DNA from: RYN-230 sp963717125
Lineage (GTDB): Bacteria; Actinomycetota; Actinomycetes; Streptosporangiales; Streptosporangiaceae
Assembly (NCBI GenBank): GCA_963717125.1
Contig: CAVQVG010000012.1
Span: 1-64,000, forward strand
Length of the DNA stretch: 64,000 nucleotides
Direction of reading: 5' to 3'
How positions within the stretch are numbered: the first letter of the stretch is position 1; every line of letters starts with the position of its first letter. The notes under the pieces were generated by a model. The model was not told the DNA's origin, searched no databases, and worked only from the letters and a program-made list of their open reading frames with translations. Shown piece after piece: positions 1 through 8,322 of this stretch. The translations under genes and the position numbers were made by a program.

Positions 1-74
1 TGGTCAGGGGCGGGGTCGAACCGCCGACCTTCCGCTTTTCAGGCGGACGCTCATACCGACTGAGCTACCTGACC
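1..74 (-). tRNA. tRNA-Phe (GAA)
   Basis: The reverse complement folds as a full cloverleaf. The acceptor arms GGTCAGG and CCTGACC pair, the T-loop is GTTCGAC, and the seven-base anticodon loop CTGAAAA carries GAA. The discriminator base is the A at position 1, so any encoded CCA lies outside the window. It is the last gene of a Glu-Asp-Phe cluster. Confidence 0.95.
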
Positions 75-123
75 GTGCCTGAGCCGCTTGTCGCCGAACG
101 GAGACCAAGCAGACTCAGCCGAG

Positions 124-197
124 CGGTCCTGACGGGACTTGAACCCGCGACCTCCACCTTGACAGGGTGGCGAGCTATCCGACTGCTCTACAGGACC
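124..197 (-). tRNA. tRNA-Asp (GTC)
   Basis: On the minus strand the acceptor GGTCCTG pairs with CAGGACC. The anticodon stem CCACC/GGTGG encloses the loop CTGTCAA with anticodon GTC, and the discriminator is G. No CCA is encoded. It is the middle gene of a three-tRNA cluster. Confidence 0.95.
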
Positions 198-223
198 ATG
201 CACGCTGACCGGCTGGCCAGCGG

Positions 224-296
224 TGCCCCCAACGGGATTCGAACCCGTGCCGCCGCCTTGAAAGGGCGGTGTCCTAGGCCACTAGACGATGGGGGC
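224..296 (-). tRNA. tRNA-Glu (TTC)
   Basis: On the minus strand the acceptor GCCCCCA pairs with TGGGGGC. The anticodon stem CCGCC/GGCGG holds the loop CTTTCAA with anticodon TTC, and the discriminator is A. It is the first gene of the Glu-Asp-Phe cluster, and a promoter should lie just right of it. Confidence 0.95.
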
Positions 297-766
297 CTGA
301 CGGCCTTCGCCGCCGTGACCCTTGGCGCCCGCCGTCGGGGACTGCCCCAGCATAGGGGACAACCGGCGTGCCCGGCAAAGCGTAGCCAGGCAACCCGGTC
401 GCACCCCGCGGCAGCCGGCCGGACCGCCCGGCTCGCCCGGCACGGCCGGCCAGTGCGGCGGCCAGCCCTACCGACCGGCGCGCCGGCCAGCGCGGAACTC
501 ACCACGCCGGCCAGCGCGGAAGTCACCACGCCGGCCAGCGCCGGCCAGGCGCAAGACGATCATGACGGAACCCCTTGCGCAATTACTGATTATTCGACAC
601 GGTAGGCACTCGACCAACAACTCAGGGTCACTACCGCCTGTTACCGGCCTCGTTCGGTCATCCCGGCATCAGTCGCAGGGAGTGACGCAACAGTTGCACT
701 ACGCACGAAGGAACCGTAAGACCGAGATGGCATAGCAAGCCGAGACAGAGCAGAAAGAGCCACACC
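297..766. other. Intergenic region with 24-nt direct repeats
   Basis: I find no convincing gene between the tRNA cluster and the MFS gene. Positions 481-544 hold almost three copies of a 24-nt unit beginning CGCCGGCCAGCGCGGAA. The more A+T-rich stretch near 575-620 is the likely place for promoters. Open frames here lack any recognisable protein. Confidence 0.5.
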
Positions 767-2491
767 GTGCAACACGGAGAGCCTCCCCCGCTCCCCAGAA
801 GACCGGCCCGCCGACCGGCTCACGGACTGTCCGCGCATGCGGCCCGGTCAGGCCGCCACCGGCTGCCAGGCGCACAACCGGTCTCCCGCCGTGATGTCTT
901 TGCCATCGCCGAGTTCCGCGCGCTGTGGTCCGCTCAGGTGCTGTCCTCGGCCGGGGACCAGGTCGCTCAGGTCACCATCGGGTTCGTCGTCTACGCCAAG
1001 ACCGGGTCGCCGTTCCTGGCCGGGCTGGCCTACGCGCTGACCTATCTACCGTCCGTCGTGGGCGGCCCGGCGCTGGCTGGGCTGGCCCACGCGTTCCCGC
1101 GCCAGCAACTCATGATCACCCTGGACCTGGCCCGGGCCGGGCTGGTCGCGCTGATGGCGCTGCCCGGGATGCCGATACCGGGGTTAGCGGCGCTGTTCTT
1201 CGCCACCATGCTGCTCGGCAGCCCGTTCGCCGCGGCCCGGGTGCCGCTGCTGGCCGACGTGCTGCCCCCGGCCATGCGGCCGGCCGGCTCGGCCATCGGG
1301 AACCAGACCGCCCAACTGGGCCAGATCACCGGGCTGCTGGCCGGCGGCGGCCTGGTGGCCGCGCTCGGCCCGTACCGGGCGCTGGCCCTGGATTCGCTGT
1401 CGTTCAGCCTGTCGGCCGGCATCCTGGCCTGCTGGGTGCGACCCCGGCCCGCGCCGCCCGCGCCGCCGCGCCGCCCCCCAGCTACCCGGCCCGCGAGCCG
1501 GTCCGCCAGCCGGCCCGCCAGATCACCCGGGCAGGCGTGGCCGCCATCTTCGGCACCCCGGAGCTGCGCGTCCTGGTGCTGTTCGGCTGGCTGGCCGGGT
1601 TCACCGTGGTGCCCGAAGGACTGGCCGCGCCGTACGCTCGCACGCTGGGCGGCGGAGCGCCGACCATCGGCCTGCTGCTGGCCGCCGCCCCGGCCGGCCT
1701 GCTGATCGGGGCGTTCGTGCTCGGCCGGCTGGTCCGGCCCTCGGACCGGCTGCGGCCGATGGGCTGGCTGGCCATGCTGGCCTGCGCGCCGCTGATTTTC
1801 TGCCAGGTCCGCCCACCGTTGCTGGTGGTCATGCTGCTCTGGGCGGTGGCCGGCGCCGGCGGCGCGTACCAGCTGGCGGCTGCGGCCGCCTTCGTCCGGG
1901 CGCTGCCCGGGGAGCAGCAGGAACGCGCGTTCGCCGTCGCGCAGTCCGGGCTGCTCGCCGCGCAGGTGCTCGGCATCCTGGCCGCGGGCGCGGTCGCGCA
2001 GCGCCTCGGGCCACCGGCGGCGGTGGCCCTGGCCGGGCTGCTCGGCCTGGTGGGCGCCGCCGTGCTGGCCACCGACTGGATCCGCCGGCACGCGGAACTC
2101 CTGGCCCGGCTGGACGCCCCGGACCGGCCACCAGCCCTGGACCGGCCACCAGTCCCGGACCACCCACCAGCCCCGGACCTCCAGACGGCCTCAAACCACC
2201 AGGCGGCGGAACACCGCGACAGCCTGGCCGACACCCGGCCGGATGGCTCACTGGGTCCAGCACACCAAGCAGGCCAGCCGACCGTCCGCGTCGCCGTCTC
2301 CGCTCCGCCGCCCGGCCCCTCGGCTCAGCTGCCCGGCCGCTCCGCTCCGCCGCTCAGCCGATCCGCTCACCCGCCCGGCCGATCCGCTCACCCGCCCGGC
2401 CGATCCGCTCCGACGCCCGGCCGCAGACACGCCCACCGGACGCCGCGTGACCGGCGCGACCTGCGCGACCTGCCCGGCGAGGCCCGGCTAG
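767..2491 (+). pseudogene. MFS transporter, split by a frameshift near 1475
   Basis: The product would be a 12-helix major facilitator superfamily carrier of the drug/enterobactin-exporter type. The amino-terminal half (GTG at 767, through the helices ending LSAGILACWV) is in one frame. The second half (RVLVLFGWLAGFTVVP to AAVLATDWIRRH) is in another. The switch falls in the C6 run at 1474-1479, and one missing C restores the frame. The end is uncertain: the current frame runs on to 2712, antisense through the next gene, as a Pro-rich tail. Another frame stops at 2491 and shares a CTAG with the convergent pspC stop. Family is secure; substrate unknown. Confidence 0.75.
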
Positions 2492-2760
2492 CTGCCGCCC
2501 GTCTTCTTGATCAGATTCTCGGCGATCGACGCGCCCTCCCCCTCTTCCGGGATGACGACCCACGCGGCCAGGTAGATCAGCGCGCCCACGCCGAATGTGA
2601 TCACGCTGACAGCCAGGAAGATGAGCCGGACCACGGTGGCGTCGATGCCGGCATACTCGGCGATCCCGGAGCAGACACCGGCCACCAGCCGGCCGTTCCG
2701 CGTCCGGACTAGCCGCTTAGGCGGTTTGGCCTCAGTCATGCCCCGATCATCCCCGGTCAT
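2488..2760 (-). CDS. PspC domain membrane protein
   Basis: This is a 90-residue protein with the typical PspC layout. A basic start (KPPKRLVRTRNGRLVAGVCS) is followed by SGIAEYAGIDATVVRLIF and one long hydrophobic segment ending in AAWVVIPEE. PspC proteins sit in the membrane and take part in envelope-stress responses. GGAG six bases before the ATG at 2760 favours this start over the ATG at 2739. It is convergent with the MFS gene and divergent from the acyl-CoA dehydrogenase gene. Specific role not established. Confidence 0.85.
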   Translation of the reverse strand: MTGDDRGMTEAKPPKRLVRTRNGRLVAGVCSGIAEYAGIDATVVRLIFLAVSVITFGVGALIYLAAWVVIPEEGEGASIAENLIKKTGGS

Positions 2761-2834
2761 ACTGGCTCCAGACAGCCAAACGCCGCACGCATACGCTGGC
2801 GGGGTAGGTAACGGTTGACCGGAAGGACCCGCCC

Positions 2835-4019
2835 ATGCCGCCGTACGGCTCAGGCCAGCCAGCCGCCGATCTTGATCTGCTGCGGATCGACCAGCAGCTG
2901 AGCCAGGAGGAGAGCCTGGTCCGCGACACCGTGCGGGCCTTCGCGGCAGAACGCGTGATGCCCCACATCGCGGACTGGTTCGAGGCGGGCACGCTGCCCC
3001 GTGAGCTGGCGCCCGAGCTGGGCAAGCTGGGCCTGCTCGGCATGCACCTGACCGGGTACGGCTGCGCCGGGATGGGCGCCATCGCCTATGGCGTCGCCTG
3101 CCGCGAACTGGAAGCGGCCGACACGGGCTTGCGCAGCCTGGTCTCCGTGCAGGGCTCGCTGGCCATGTTCCCGATCTGGAAGTACGGCTCGGATGAGCAG
3201 AAAGAGGAGTGGCTGCCGCGGATGGCGGCCGGCGAGGCGCTCGGCTGTTTCGGGCTGACCGAGCCGGATCACGGCAGCGACCCGGGCAGCATGGCGACCA
3301 ACGCCAAGCCGAATGGGACCGGCTGGGTGCTCAACGGGACCAAGATGTGGATCACCAACGGGTCGGTCGCCGACGTCGCCGTGGTGTGGGCGCGGACCCC
3401 GGACGGCATCCGCGGCTTCCTGGTGCCCAAGGGCGCCCGGGGCTTCACCGCCCGGTCCATCCACAAGAAGCTGTCGCTGCGCGCCTCGATCACGTCCGAG
3501 CTGCACTTCGACGACGTCAAGCTGCCCGCCGACGCGATGCTGCCCGGGGTGTCCGGGCTGAAGGGCCCGCTGTCCTGCCTGTCCGAGGCGCGGTACGGCA
3601 TCTCCTGGGGCGTCACCGGGGCCGCCCGGTCCTGCCTGGAGGCGGCCACCGGGTACGCCCGCACCCGGGAGCAGTTCGGCAAGCCGATCGGCAGCTTCCA
3701 GCTCACCCAGGGCAAGCTGGCCTGGATGCTGGCCGACCTGTGCCGCGCCCAACTGCTCGCGCTGCACCTGGGCCGGCTCAAGGAAGCCGGGGAGATCACC
3801 CCGGAGCAGGTCAGCCTGGCCAAGATGAGCAACGTGCGGGCGGCCCTCGACATCGCCCGGCAGGCGCGGACCATCCTCGGCGCCAACGGGATCACCCTCG
3901 AGTACCCGGTGATCCGGCACGCGGCCAACCTGGAGTCGGTGCTGACCTACGAGGGCACCGAGGAGATCCACACGCTGGCCCTCGGCCACGCCCTCACCGG
4001 CATCCCCGCCTACCGCTGA
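2835..4019 (+). CDS. Glutaryl-CoA dehydrogenase-like acyl-CoA dehydrogenase
   Basis: This 394-residue FAD enzyme is of full family length. Visible landmarks are LTEPDHGSDPGSM and MWITNGSVADVAVVWAR (flavin and substrate pocket), ARTREQFGKPIG, and the terminal ESVLTYEGTEEIHTLALG, which carries the catalytic Glu. The TYEGT context and ALTGIPAYR end resemble glutaryl-CoA dehydrogenase, which converts glutaryl-CoA to crotonyl-CoA in lysine and tryptophan breakdown. No electron-transfer flavoprotein genes lie nearby. The ATG at 2835 follows GGAAGGA. A strong hairpin closes the unit. Confidence 0.88.
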   Translation: MPPYGSGQPAADLDLLRIDQQLSQEESLVRDTVRAFAAERVMPHIADWFEAGTLPRELAPELGKLGLLGMHLTGYGCAGMGAIAYGVACRELEAADTGLRSLVSVQGSLAMFPIWKYGSDEQKEEWLPRMAAGEALGCFGLTEPDHGSDPGSMATNAKPNGTGWVLNGTKMWITNGSVADVAVVWARTPDGIRGFLVPKGARGFTARSIHKKLSLRASITSELHFDDVKLPADAMLPGVSGLKGPLSCLSEARYGISWGVTGAARSCLEAATGYARTREQFGKPIGSFQLTQGKLAWMLADLCRAQLLALHLGRLKEAGEITPEQVSLAKMSNVRAALDIARQARTILGANGITLEYPVIRHAANLESVLTYEGTEEIHTLALGHALTGIPAYR

Positions 4020-4055
4020 CCGTCCGCACCAGCGAGCCTTCGCATATATAACGCC

Positions 4056-4089
4056 CCGCCCCACCAGCCGGTTTCGGCTGGTGGGGCGG
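4056..4089 (+). terminator. Rho-independent-type hairpin after the acyl-CoA dehydrogenase
   Basis: A perfect 14-bp G/C-rich stem (4056-4069 with 4076-4089) with a six-base loop starts about 37 bp after the stop codon and is followed by TTTG. The next gene ends convergently at 4163, so the hairpin may serve both directions. Confidence 0.8.
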
Positions 4090-4162
4090 TTTGCGCGTGG
4101 GTCAGCGGCCGACGCGATACCGGATGTGCGTGGCGTGCGGTGAGGCCGTGACCGGCCCGTGG

Positions 4163-6541
4163 TCAGCTGAAAGATAGTGCCGCCAGCGCGGCGTTGACGA
4201 TGGAGCCGGGGTCCAGGTCGTGCGCCCGGTACAGGTCGGCGACCGCGCCGGACTGGCCGAAGCTGTCCACGCCGAGGCTGACCGCGGGCACCCCGAGCGC
4301 CGACCCGAGCCAGCTCAGCGTGTGCGAGGCGGCGTCGTGCACGGTGACGATCGGCGCCCGGTCCGGGAACGCGGTGCGCAGCGCGCCCGGGATGGACGGC
4401 GCGGTCGCGGTGCGCACGCCCTGGCGCAGCGTCCGCTGCCAGGCCCGGTACAGCCGGTCCGCCGAGGTGACGTTGACCACGCTGGCCGCGATGCCTTCGT
4501 CGCTCAGTTCGGCCGCGGCCGCCAGCACCTCGGGCAGCACCGCGCCGCAACCCGCGAGCTGCACCCGGGGCGCGCTCTCCGCCAGGTCGGCCGCCTCGAC
4601 CAGCCGGTACGCGCCGGCCAGCACCTGTCTGCGCAGCACGGCGTCGCCCAGCCGCTGCCGCGCCGCGGCGAACGGCTGCTGATCGATGCCGCGGGTGGTC
4701 AGCCGGAAGTAATAGGACCCGTCCTCCATCACCGCCGCCCCCGGCGCCGCCGCGTTGGCCGCCGCGATGGCCTGCAGCGCGCCGCACATCAGCCAGTCCA
4801 GCGCCACCGCGTAGGCCGGCTCGATGAACGTGACCCCGGGCAGTTCCAGGCCGACCGACGCGGTGATCGTGGACTGGTGCGCGCCGCCCTCCGGCGCCAG
4901 CGTGACCCCGGACGGGGTGCCGGCCACGATGAACCGTGCGCCCGAGTACACCGAGTAGATGAACGCGTCCAGGCCGCGCAGCACGAACGGGTCGTACACC
5001 GTGCCCACCGGCAGCAGCGGCTGGTCCGACAGGTCCCAGGCCAGCCCGAGCTGCCCGAGCAGCAGGAACAGGTTCATCTCGCTGATGCCCAGCTCGATGT
5101 GCTGCCCCTCCGGCCCCTCCGCCCACTTGAGTACCGGATCCTCGCTCCACGCCCGCCGCGCGGCCGGGCTGAACACCCCCACCCGGTTGATGAATCCGGC
5201 CAGGTTGGTCGAGGTGGCCACGTCGGGCGCCGCCGTGACCAGGTAGGGCGCCACGCTCTCCCGCCGGGAAAGATCAACCAGAATTCTGCCGAACGCTTCC
5301 TGGGTGGCCAGTGTCCGGCTGGCCCGGATCCCGGTGGCATCGGGGATGCTCAACGCGGGCGCAGGCGCCCGCGGCGGCTTGGCCAGGTGCTCACGCCGGG
5401 CCGCCGTCCACTGGCCGGCCAGGGTCATCGGGTCGAACCGGTCCCACTCGGTCGGCCGGCTCAGCCCGGTCCGTTCCCGCAGTTCATCGATCTGCTCGGC
5501 GGACAGCAGCGCGGAATGGTTGCGCGGGTTGCCGGCGATCGGCAGCCCCCAGCCCTTGACCGTGTAGACGAAGACCACGCTGGGCCGGTCCTTGTCCGCG
5601 TCGCACTGCGCGAAACTGTCGAGCAGCGAGCCCAGGTCGTGCCCGGCCAGGTCCGTGACCAGGGTGGCCAGCTCCTGATCCGGGATGTCCGCGCAGAACT
5701 GGCTTACTTCCGCGGGCGCCCCGTCCAGGAACCGGGCCCGCAACTCCGCCGGTGCCAGGCCGAACAGCGACTGGTAGTGCTCGTTAGGCATCGCGTCGAT
5801 CCAGTCGCGGAGCTGGCCGCCGCCGGGGCGGGCGAACGCCGCGCGCAGCCGCTGGCCGTACTTGGCCTCGACCACGTGCCAGCCGGCCGCGGTGAACTGC
5901 TGCTCCCACTGGGCGATGCGCACCCCGGGCACCACCCGGTCCAGCGACTGCCGGTTCACGTTGACGATCCACATGACCGAGCCCAGCCCGTCGGTGGCCG
6001 GGTCCGCGACCGCCTCCCAGATGTTGCCCTCGTCCAGTTCGGCGTCGCCGATCAGCGCGACGAACCTGCTCCGCGGGCGCGGGCCGAAGTGAGCATCCAC
6101 GTACCGCCGGGCCGCCGCGGCGAACAGCGGCGCCGCCGCGCCGAGCCCGACCGAGCCGGTGGAGAAGTCGGGCCGGTCCGGGTCCTTCGTCCGGCTCGGG
6201 TATGCCTGCAGCCCGCCGAACGCGCGCAGCGTGGTCAGGTAGCCGCGGTCCAGGTTGCCGAGCAGGTACTGGACCGCGTGATAGACCGGCGAGGCATGCG
6301 GCTTCACGCTCACCTTGTCCGGCGCGTCCAGGAAGCTGAAGTACAGCGCCGTCATCGCGCTGACCAGGCTGGCGCTGGACGCCTGGTGGCCGCCGACCTT
6401 GACGCCGTCGCCGGTGTCCCGCTCGTGGTTGGCGGCGTCCACGATGCGGGTGGCCAGCCAGAGCACCCGCCGCTGGATCTCTTCGAGCACGGCCAGATCG
6501 GCCTGGGCCGCGGCGCTGCGGCCCGTGCTGGTCACGGTCAT
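4163..6541 (-). CDS. Pyruvate dehydrogenase E1 / transketolase-like TPP enzyme
   Basis: This 792-residue thiamine-diphosphate enzyme has the AceE/transketolase plan. A GGHQASSASLVSAMTALYF start region is followed by the diphosphate-binding GDAELDEGN at 165-173 with a downstream NVN motif. A pyrimidine-domain region follows (ELGISEMNLFLLLGQLG, with the activating Glu), then a C-terminal domain. The family decarboxylates a 2-oxo acid or transfers a ketol unit. No E2 or E3 gene is adjacent, so the substrate is inferred only. The ATG at 6541 is preferred because longer starts run into the divergent gene at 6609. Confidence 0.8.
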   Translation of the reverse strand: MTVTSTGRSAAAQADLAVLEEIQRRVLWLATRIVDAANHERDTGDGVKVGGHQASSASLVSAMTALYFSFLDAPDKVSVKPHASPVYHAVQYLLGNLDRGYLTTLRAFGGLQAYPSRTKDPDRPDFSTGSVGLGAAAPLFAAAARRYVDAHFGPRPRSRFVALIGDAELDEGNIWEAVADPATDGLGSVMWIVNVNRQSLDRVVPGVRIAQWEQQFTAAGWHVVEAKYGQRLRAAFARPGGGQLRDWIDAMPNEHYQSLFGLAPAELRARFLDGAPAEVSQFCADIPDQELATLVTDLAGHDLGSLLDSFAQCDADKDRPSVVFVYTVKGWGLPIAGNPRNHSALLSAEQIDELRERTGLSRPTEWDRFDPMTLAGQWTAARREHLAKPPRAPAPALSIPDATGIRASRTLATQEAFGRILVDLSRRESVAPYLVTAAPDVATSTNLAGFINRVGVFSPAARRAWSEDPVLKWAEGPEGQHIELGISEMNLFLLLGQLGLAWDLSDQPLLPVGTVYDPFVLRGLDAFIYSVYSGARFIVAGTPSGVTLAPEGGAHQSTITASVGLELPGVTFIEPAYAVALDWLMCGALQAIAAANAAAPGAAVMEDGSYYFRLTTRGIDQQPFAAARQRLGDAVLRRQVLAGAYRLVEAADLAESAPRVQLAGCGAVLPEVLAAAAELSDEGIAASVVNVTSADRLYRAWQRTLRQGVRTATAPSIPGALRTAFPDRAPIVTVHDAASHTLSWLGSALGVPAVSLGVDSFGQSGAVADLYRAHDLDPGSIVNAALAALSFS

Positions 6542-6608
6542 CGTCCCCCAGCATCGCATCCGCGACCGCCGGGTCACCAGCGCGGGCTGGTTCTGCGACG
6601 ATAGACCC

Positions 6609-6905
6609 GTGATCGATTCGTCCGAGGTGCGTAATGACACCGCCGGGTCCCGGTTCGTCTCCGGGCCGCCCGGCCACGAAGCCGAGCTGCTCTACCGGGT
6701 GCGCAACGGCCGGCTGATCCTCGTGCACACCGAGGTGCCCATGGAGCTGGAGGGACACGGGATCGGCGGGAAGCTGATCACCGCGGCGGTGGACTACGCG
6801 GCGCAGCACGGCCTGGTCCTCGTGCCGTCCTGCCCGTTCGCGCAGTCCTGGCTGGACCGCCACCCCGACATCGCGGCCCGGGTCCAGCTCGACGAGGTCA
6901 GGTAA
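6609..6905 (+). CDS. Small GNAT-fold N-acetyltransferase (COG2388 type)
   Basis: This is a 98-residue single-domain protein. ELLYRVRNGRLILVHTEVP is followed by the acetyl-CoA-binding stretch GHGIGGKLITAAVDYA, then LVPSCPFAQSWLDRHPD. That is the YjdJ/COG2388 pattern, much shorter than ordinary GNAT enzymes. The substrate is unknown. It starts at GTG 6609, 67 bp from the divergent E1-like gene. Its stop is 11 bp before the next gene, so the two are probably co-transcribed. Confidence 0.85.
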   Translation: MIDSSEVRNDTAGSRFVSGPPGHEAELLYRVRNGRLILVHTEVPMELEGHGIGGKLITAAVDYAAQHGLVLVPSCPFAQSWLDRHPDIAARVQLDEVR

Positions 6906-6916
6906 GCGGTCCGGCC

Positions 6917-8293
6917 ATGACTGTCCCGCTGGCCGCCCGCTACGTGTTCTTCGCCATTGGCCTGTTCCTGGTGGTCATCGACGGGATCAGCGTCGTCGGC
7001 ACGCTGATCGTGCCCCGGCCGGCCGGGGGGCGGCTGATGGTGTGGGTGGACCGGGGCGTGCATGCCTTGTTCGAAGTGGTCACCAGGCCGATCGGCGACT
7101 TCCGGCGGCGGGACCGGACGCGGGCCACGGAAGCGGCCGTGCTGCTGGTCTGCCAGTTGCTGGTCTGGCTGGGGGTCGCCTACCTCGGCTTCACGTTCAT
7201 GCTGTGGCCGTTCGTGCCGGGTGGCTTCACCGAAGCCCTGGATACCGCCGGCCCGGCGCTGTGGTTCATCGGCGACTCCAGCGTGCACGGCTGGGGTGAA
7301 CGGCTGATCCAGTACTCCGCCGCGTTCTTCGGGCTGGTCACGGTCACCTTGCAGATCGCCTACCTGCCCACGCTGTACTCGGCGTTCAACCGCCGGGAGA
7401 CCGACATCGCCCTGCTGAACGCCCGTGCGGGCGTGCCGTCCTGGGGCCCGGAACTGCTGGCCCGGACGCACTACGCGCTGGGCTCCGGGCAGTCCACCAT
7501 CGGCACCCTGCCCGACCTCTACGAGCAGTGGGAGCGCTGGGCCGCCGACATCGCGGAGAGCCACACCACCTACCCGCCGCTGGTCCGGTTCCGCTCGCCC
7601 CGGCCGCTGTCCTCCTGGGTGACCGCGCTGCTCTCGGTGCTCGATTCGGCCGCGATGTACCTGGCGCTGTCCCCGGAGGCGGCGCCGACCGTGCCGGCCC
7701 GGCTGTGCCTGCGCAGCGGCTTCCAGTGCTTCGGCGACATCGCTCGCGGGCTGGGCGCGGACGTACCGCTAGAGCCCGACGCATCGATGGGCATCAGCCT
7801 GACCTACGACGACTTTCTCAAGGGCATCGCTCACCTCCGCAAGGTCAACTTCCCCATCGAGCGGGATCCGGCCGACGCGTGGCCCGACTTCCTGGGCTGG
7901 CGGGTCAACTACGAGCAGGCCGCGTACGTGGTGGCCCGGGCCGTCGATGCCGTCCCTGCCCTCTGGTCCGGCCCGCGCCGCCACCCGATCGAGCAGATGG
8001 CGCCGTTCCGGCCGCTCCCGGGCCGGCCGGGCGGATACCACCCGCCCAAAGGCCGGCTGGGCCGCGGTCGCCCCGGGCGGAACCACCGTTCCGCGGAGCC
8101 CAGGCCAGCCGAGCAGCCAGCCAAGGAGCATCCGGCCAAGGAGCACCCAGCCAAGGTCCACGAGTCCCAAGATCACGCGGCCAAGGACCACGCCGCCAAG
8201 GACCACGTGGCCAAGGAGCACCCGGCCAAGGAGCATCCGCACCAGGACGCGGCCCAGCCGGGCCAACCGTCCGCGGAGAAACCACCTAGCTGA
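6917..8293 (+). CDS. Membrane protein with Lys/His pentad-repeat tail
   Basis: This 458-residue protein has hydrophobic segments at about 5-35, 75-100 and 125-155. Between the last two, ALWFIGDSSVHGWGE sits where two-helix potassium channels carry a pore loop, but no TVGYG-type filter is present. A soluble domain follows. From about residue 398 the tail has repeats of the form A-K-(E/D/V)-H-X (AKEHPAKEHP, AKDHAAKDHV), which could bind metal or nucleic acid. Channel-like is a tentative reading. It follows the acetyltransferase by 11 bp and precedes the nuclease gene by 29 bp. Confidence 0.6.
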   Translation: MTVPLAARYVFFAIGLFLVVIDGISVVGTLIVPRPAGGRLMVWVDRGVHALFEVVTRPIGDFRRRDRTRATEAAVLLVCQLLVWLGVAYLGFTFMLWPFVPGGFTEALDTAGPALWFIGDSSVHGWGERLIQYSAAFFGLVTVTLQIAYLPTLYSAFNRRETDIALLNARAGVPSWGPELLARTHYALGSGQSTIGTLPDLYEQWERWAADIAESHTTYPPLVRFRSPRPLSSWVTALLSVLDSAAMYLALSPEAAPTVPARLCLRSGFQCFGDIARGLGADVPLEPDASMGISLTYDDFLKGIAHLRKVNFPIERDPADAWPDFLGWRVNYEQAAYVVARAVDAVPALWSGPRRHPIEQMAPFRPLPGRPGGYHPPKGRLGRGRPGRNHRSAEPRPAEQPAKEHPAKEHPAKVHESQDHAAKDHAAKDHVAKEHPAKEHPHQDAAQPGQPSAEKPPS

Positions 8294-8322
8294 GCGCCGC
8301 CAGCCCGCACATACTGGGCAGC

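Noticed and set aside
481..544. 24-nt direct repeats resembling a CRISPR array
   Set aside because: Units are head to tail without spacers, and no cas genes occur in the window; this is a simple tandem repeat.
925..2712. A 595-residue frame across the MFS region as one protein
   Set aside because: Only its middle part is MFS-like; the start is a shadow of the other frame and the end runs antisense through pspC.
2850..5150. A 766-residue minus-strand frame opposite the acyl-CoA dehydrogenase and E1 genes
   Set aside because: Arg/Gly/Ala-rich low-complexity translation, typical antisense shadow in G+C-rich DNA.
4220..6604. A 794-residue plus-strand frame opposite the E1-like gene
   Set aside because: No domain, extreme Arg/Gly content; the minus strand has clear TPP-enzyme motifs.
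6917..8293. Firm potassium-channel call
   Set aside because: Helix layout is suggestive but no selectivity-filter sequence is present.
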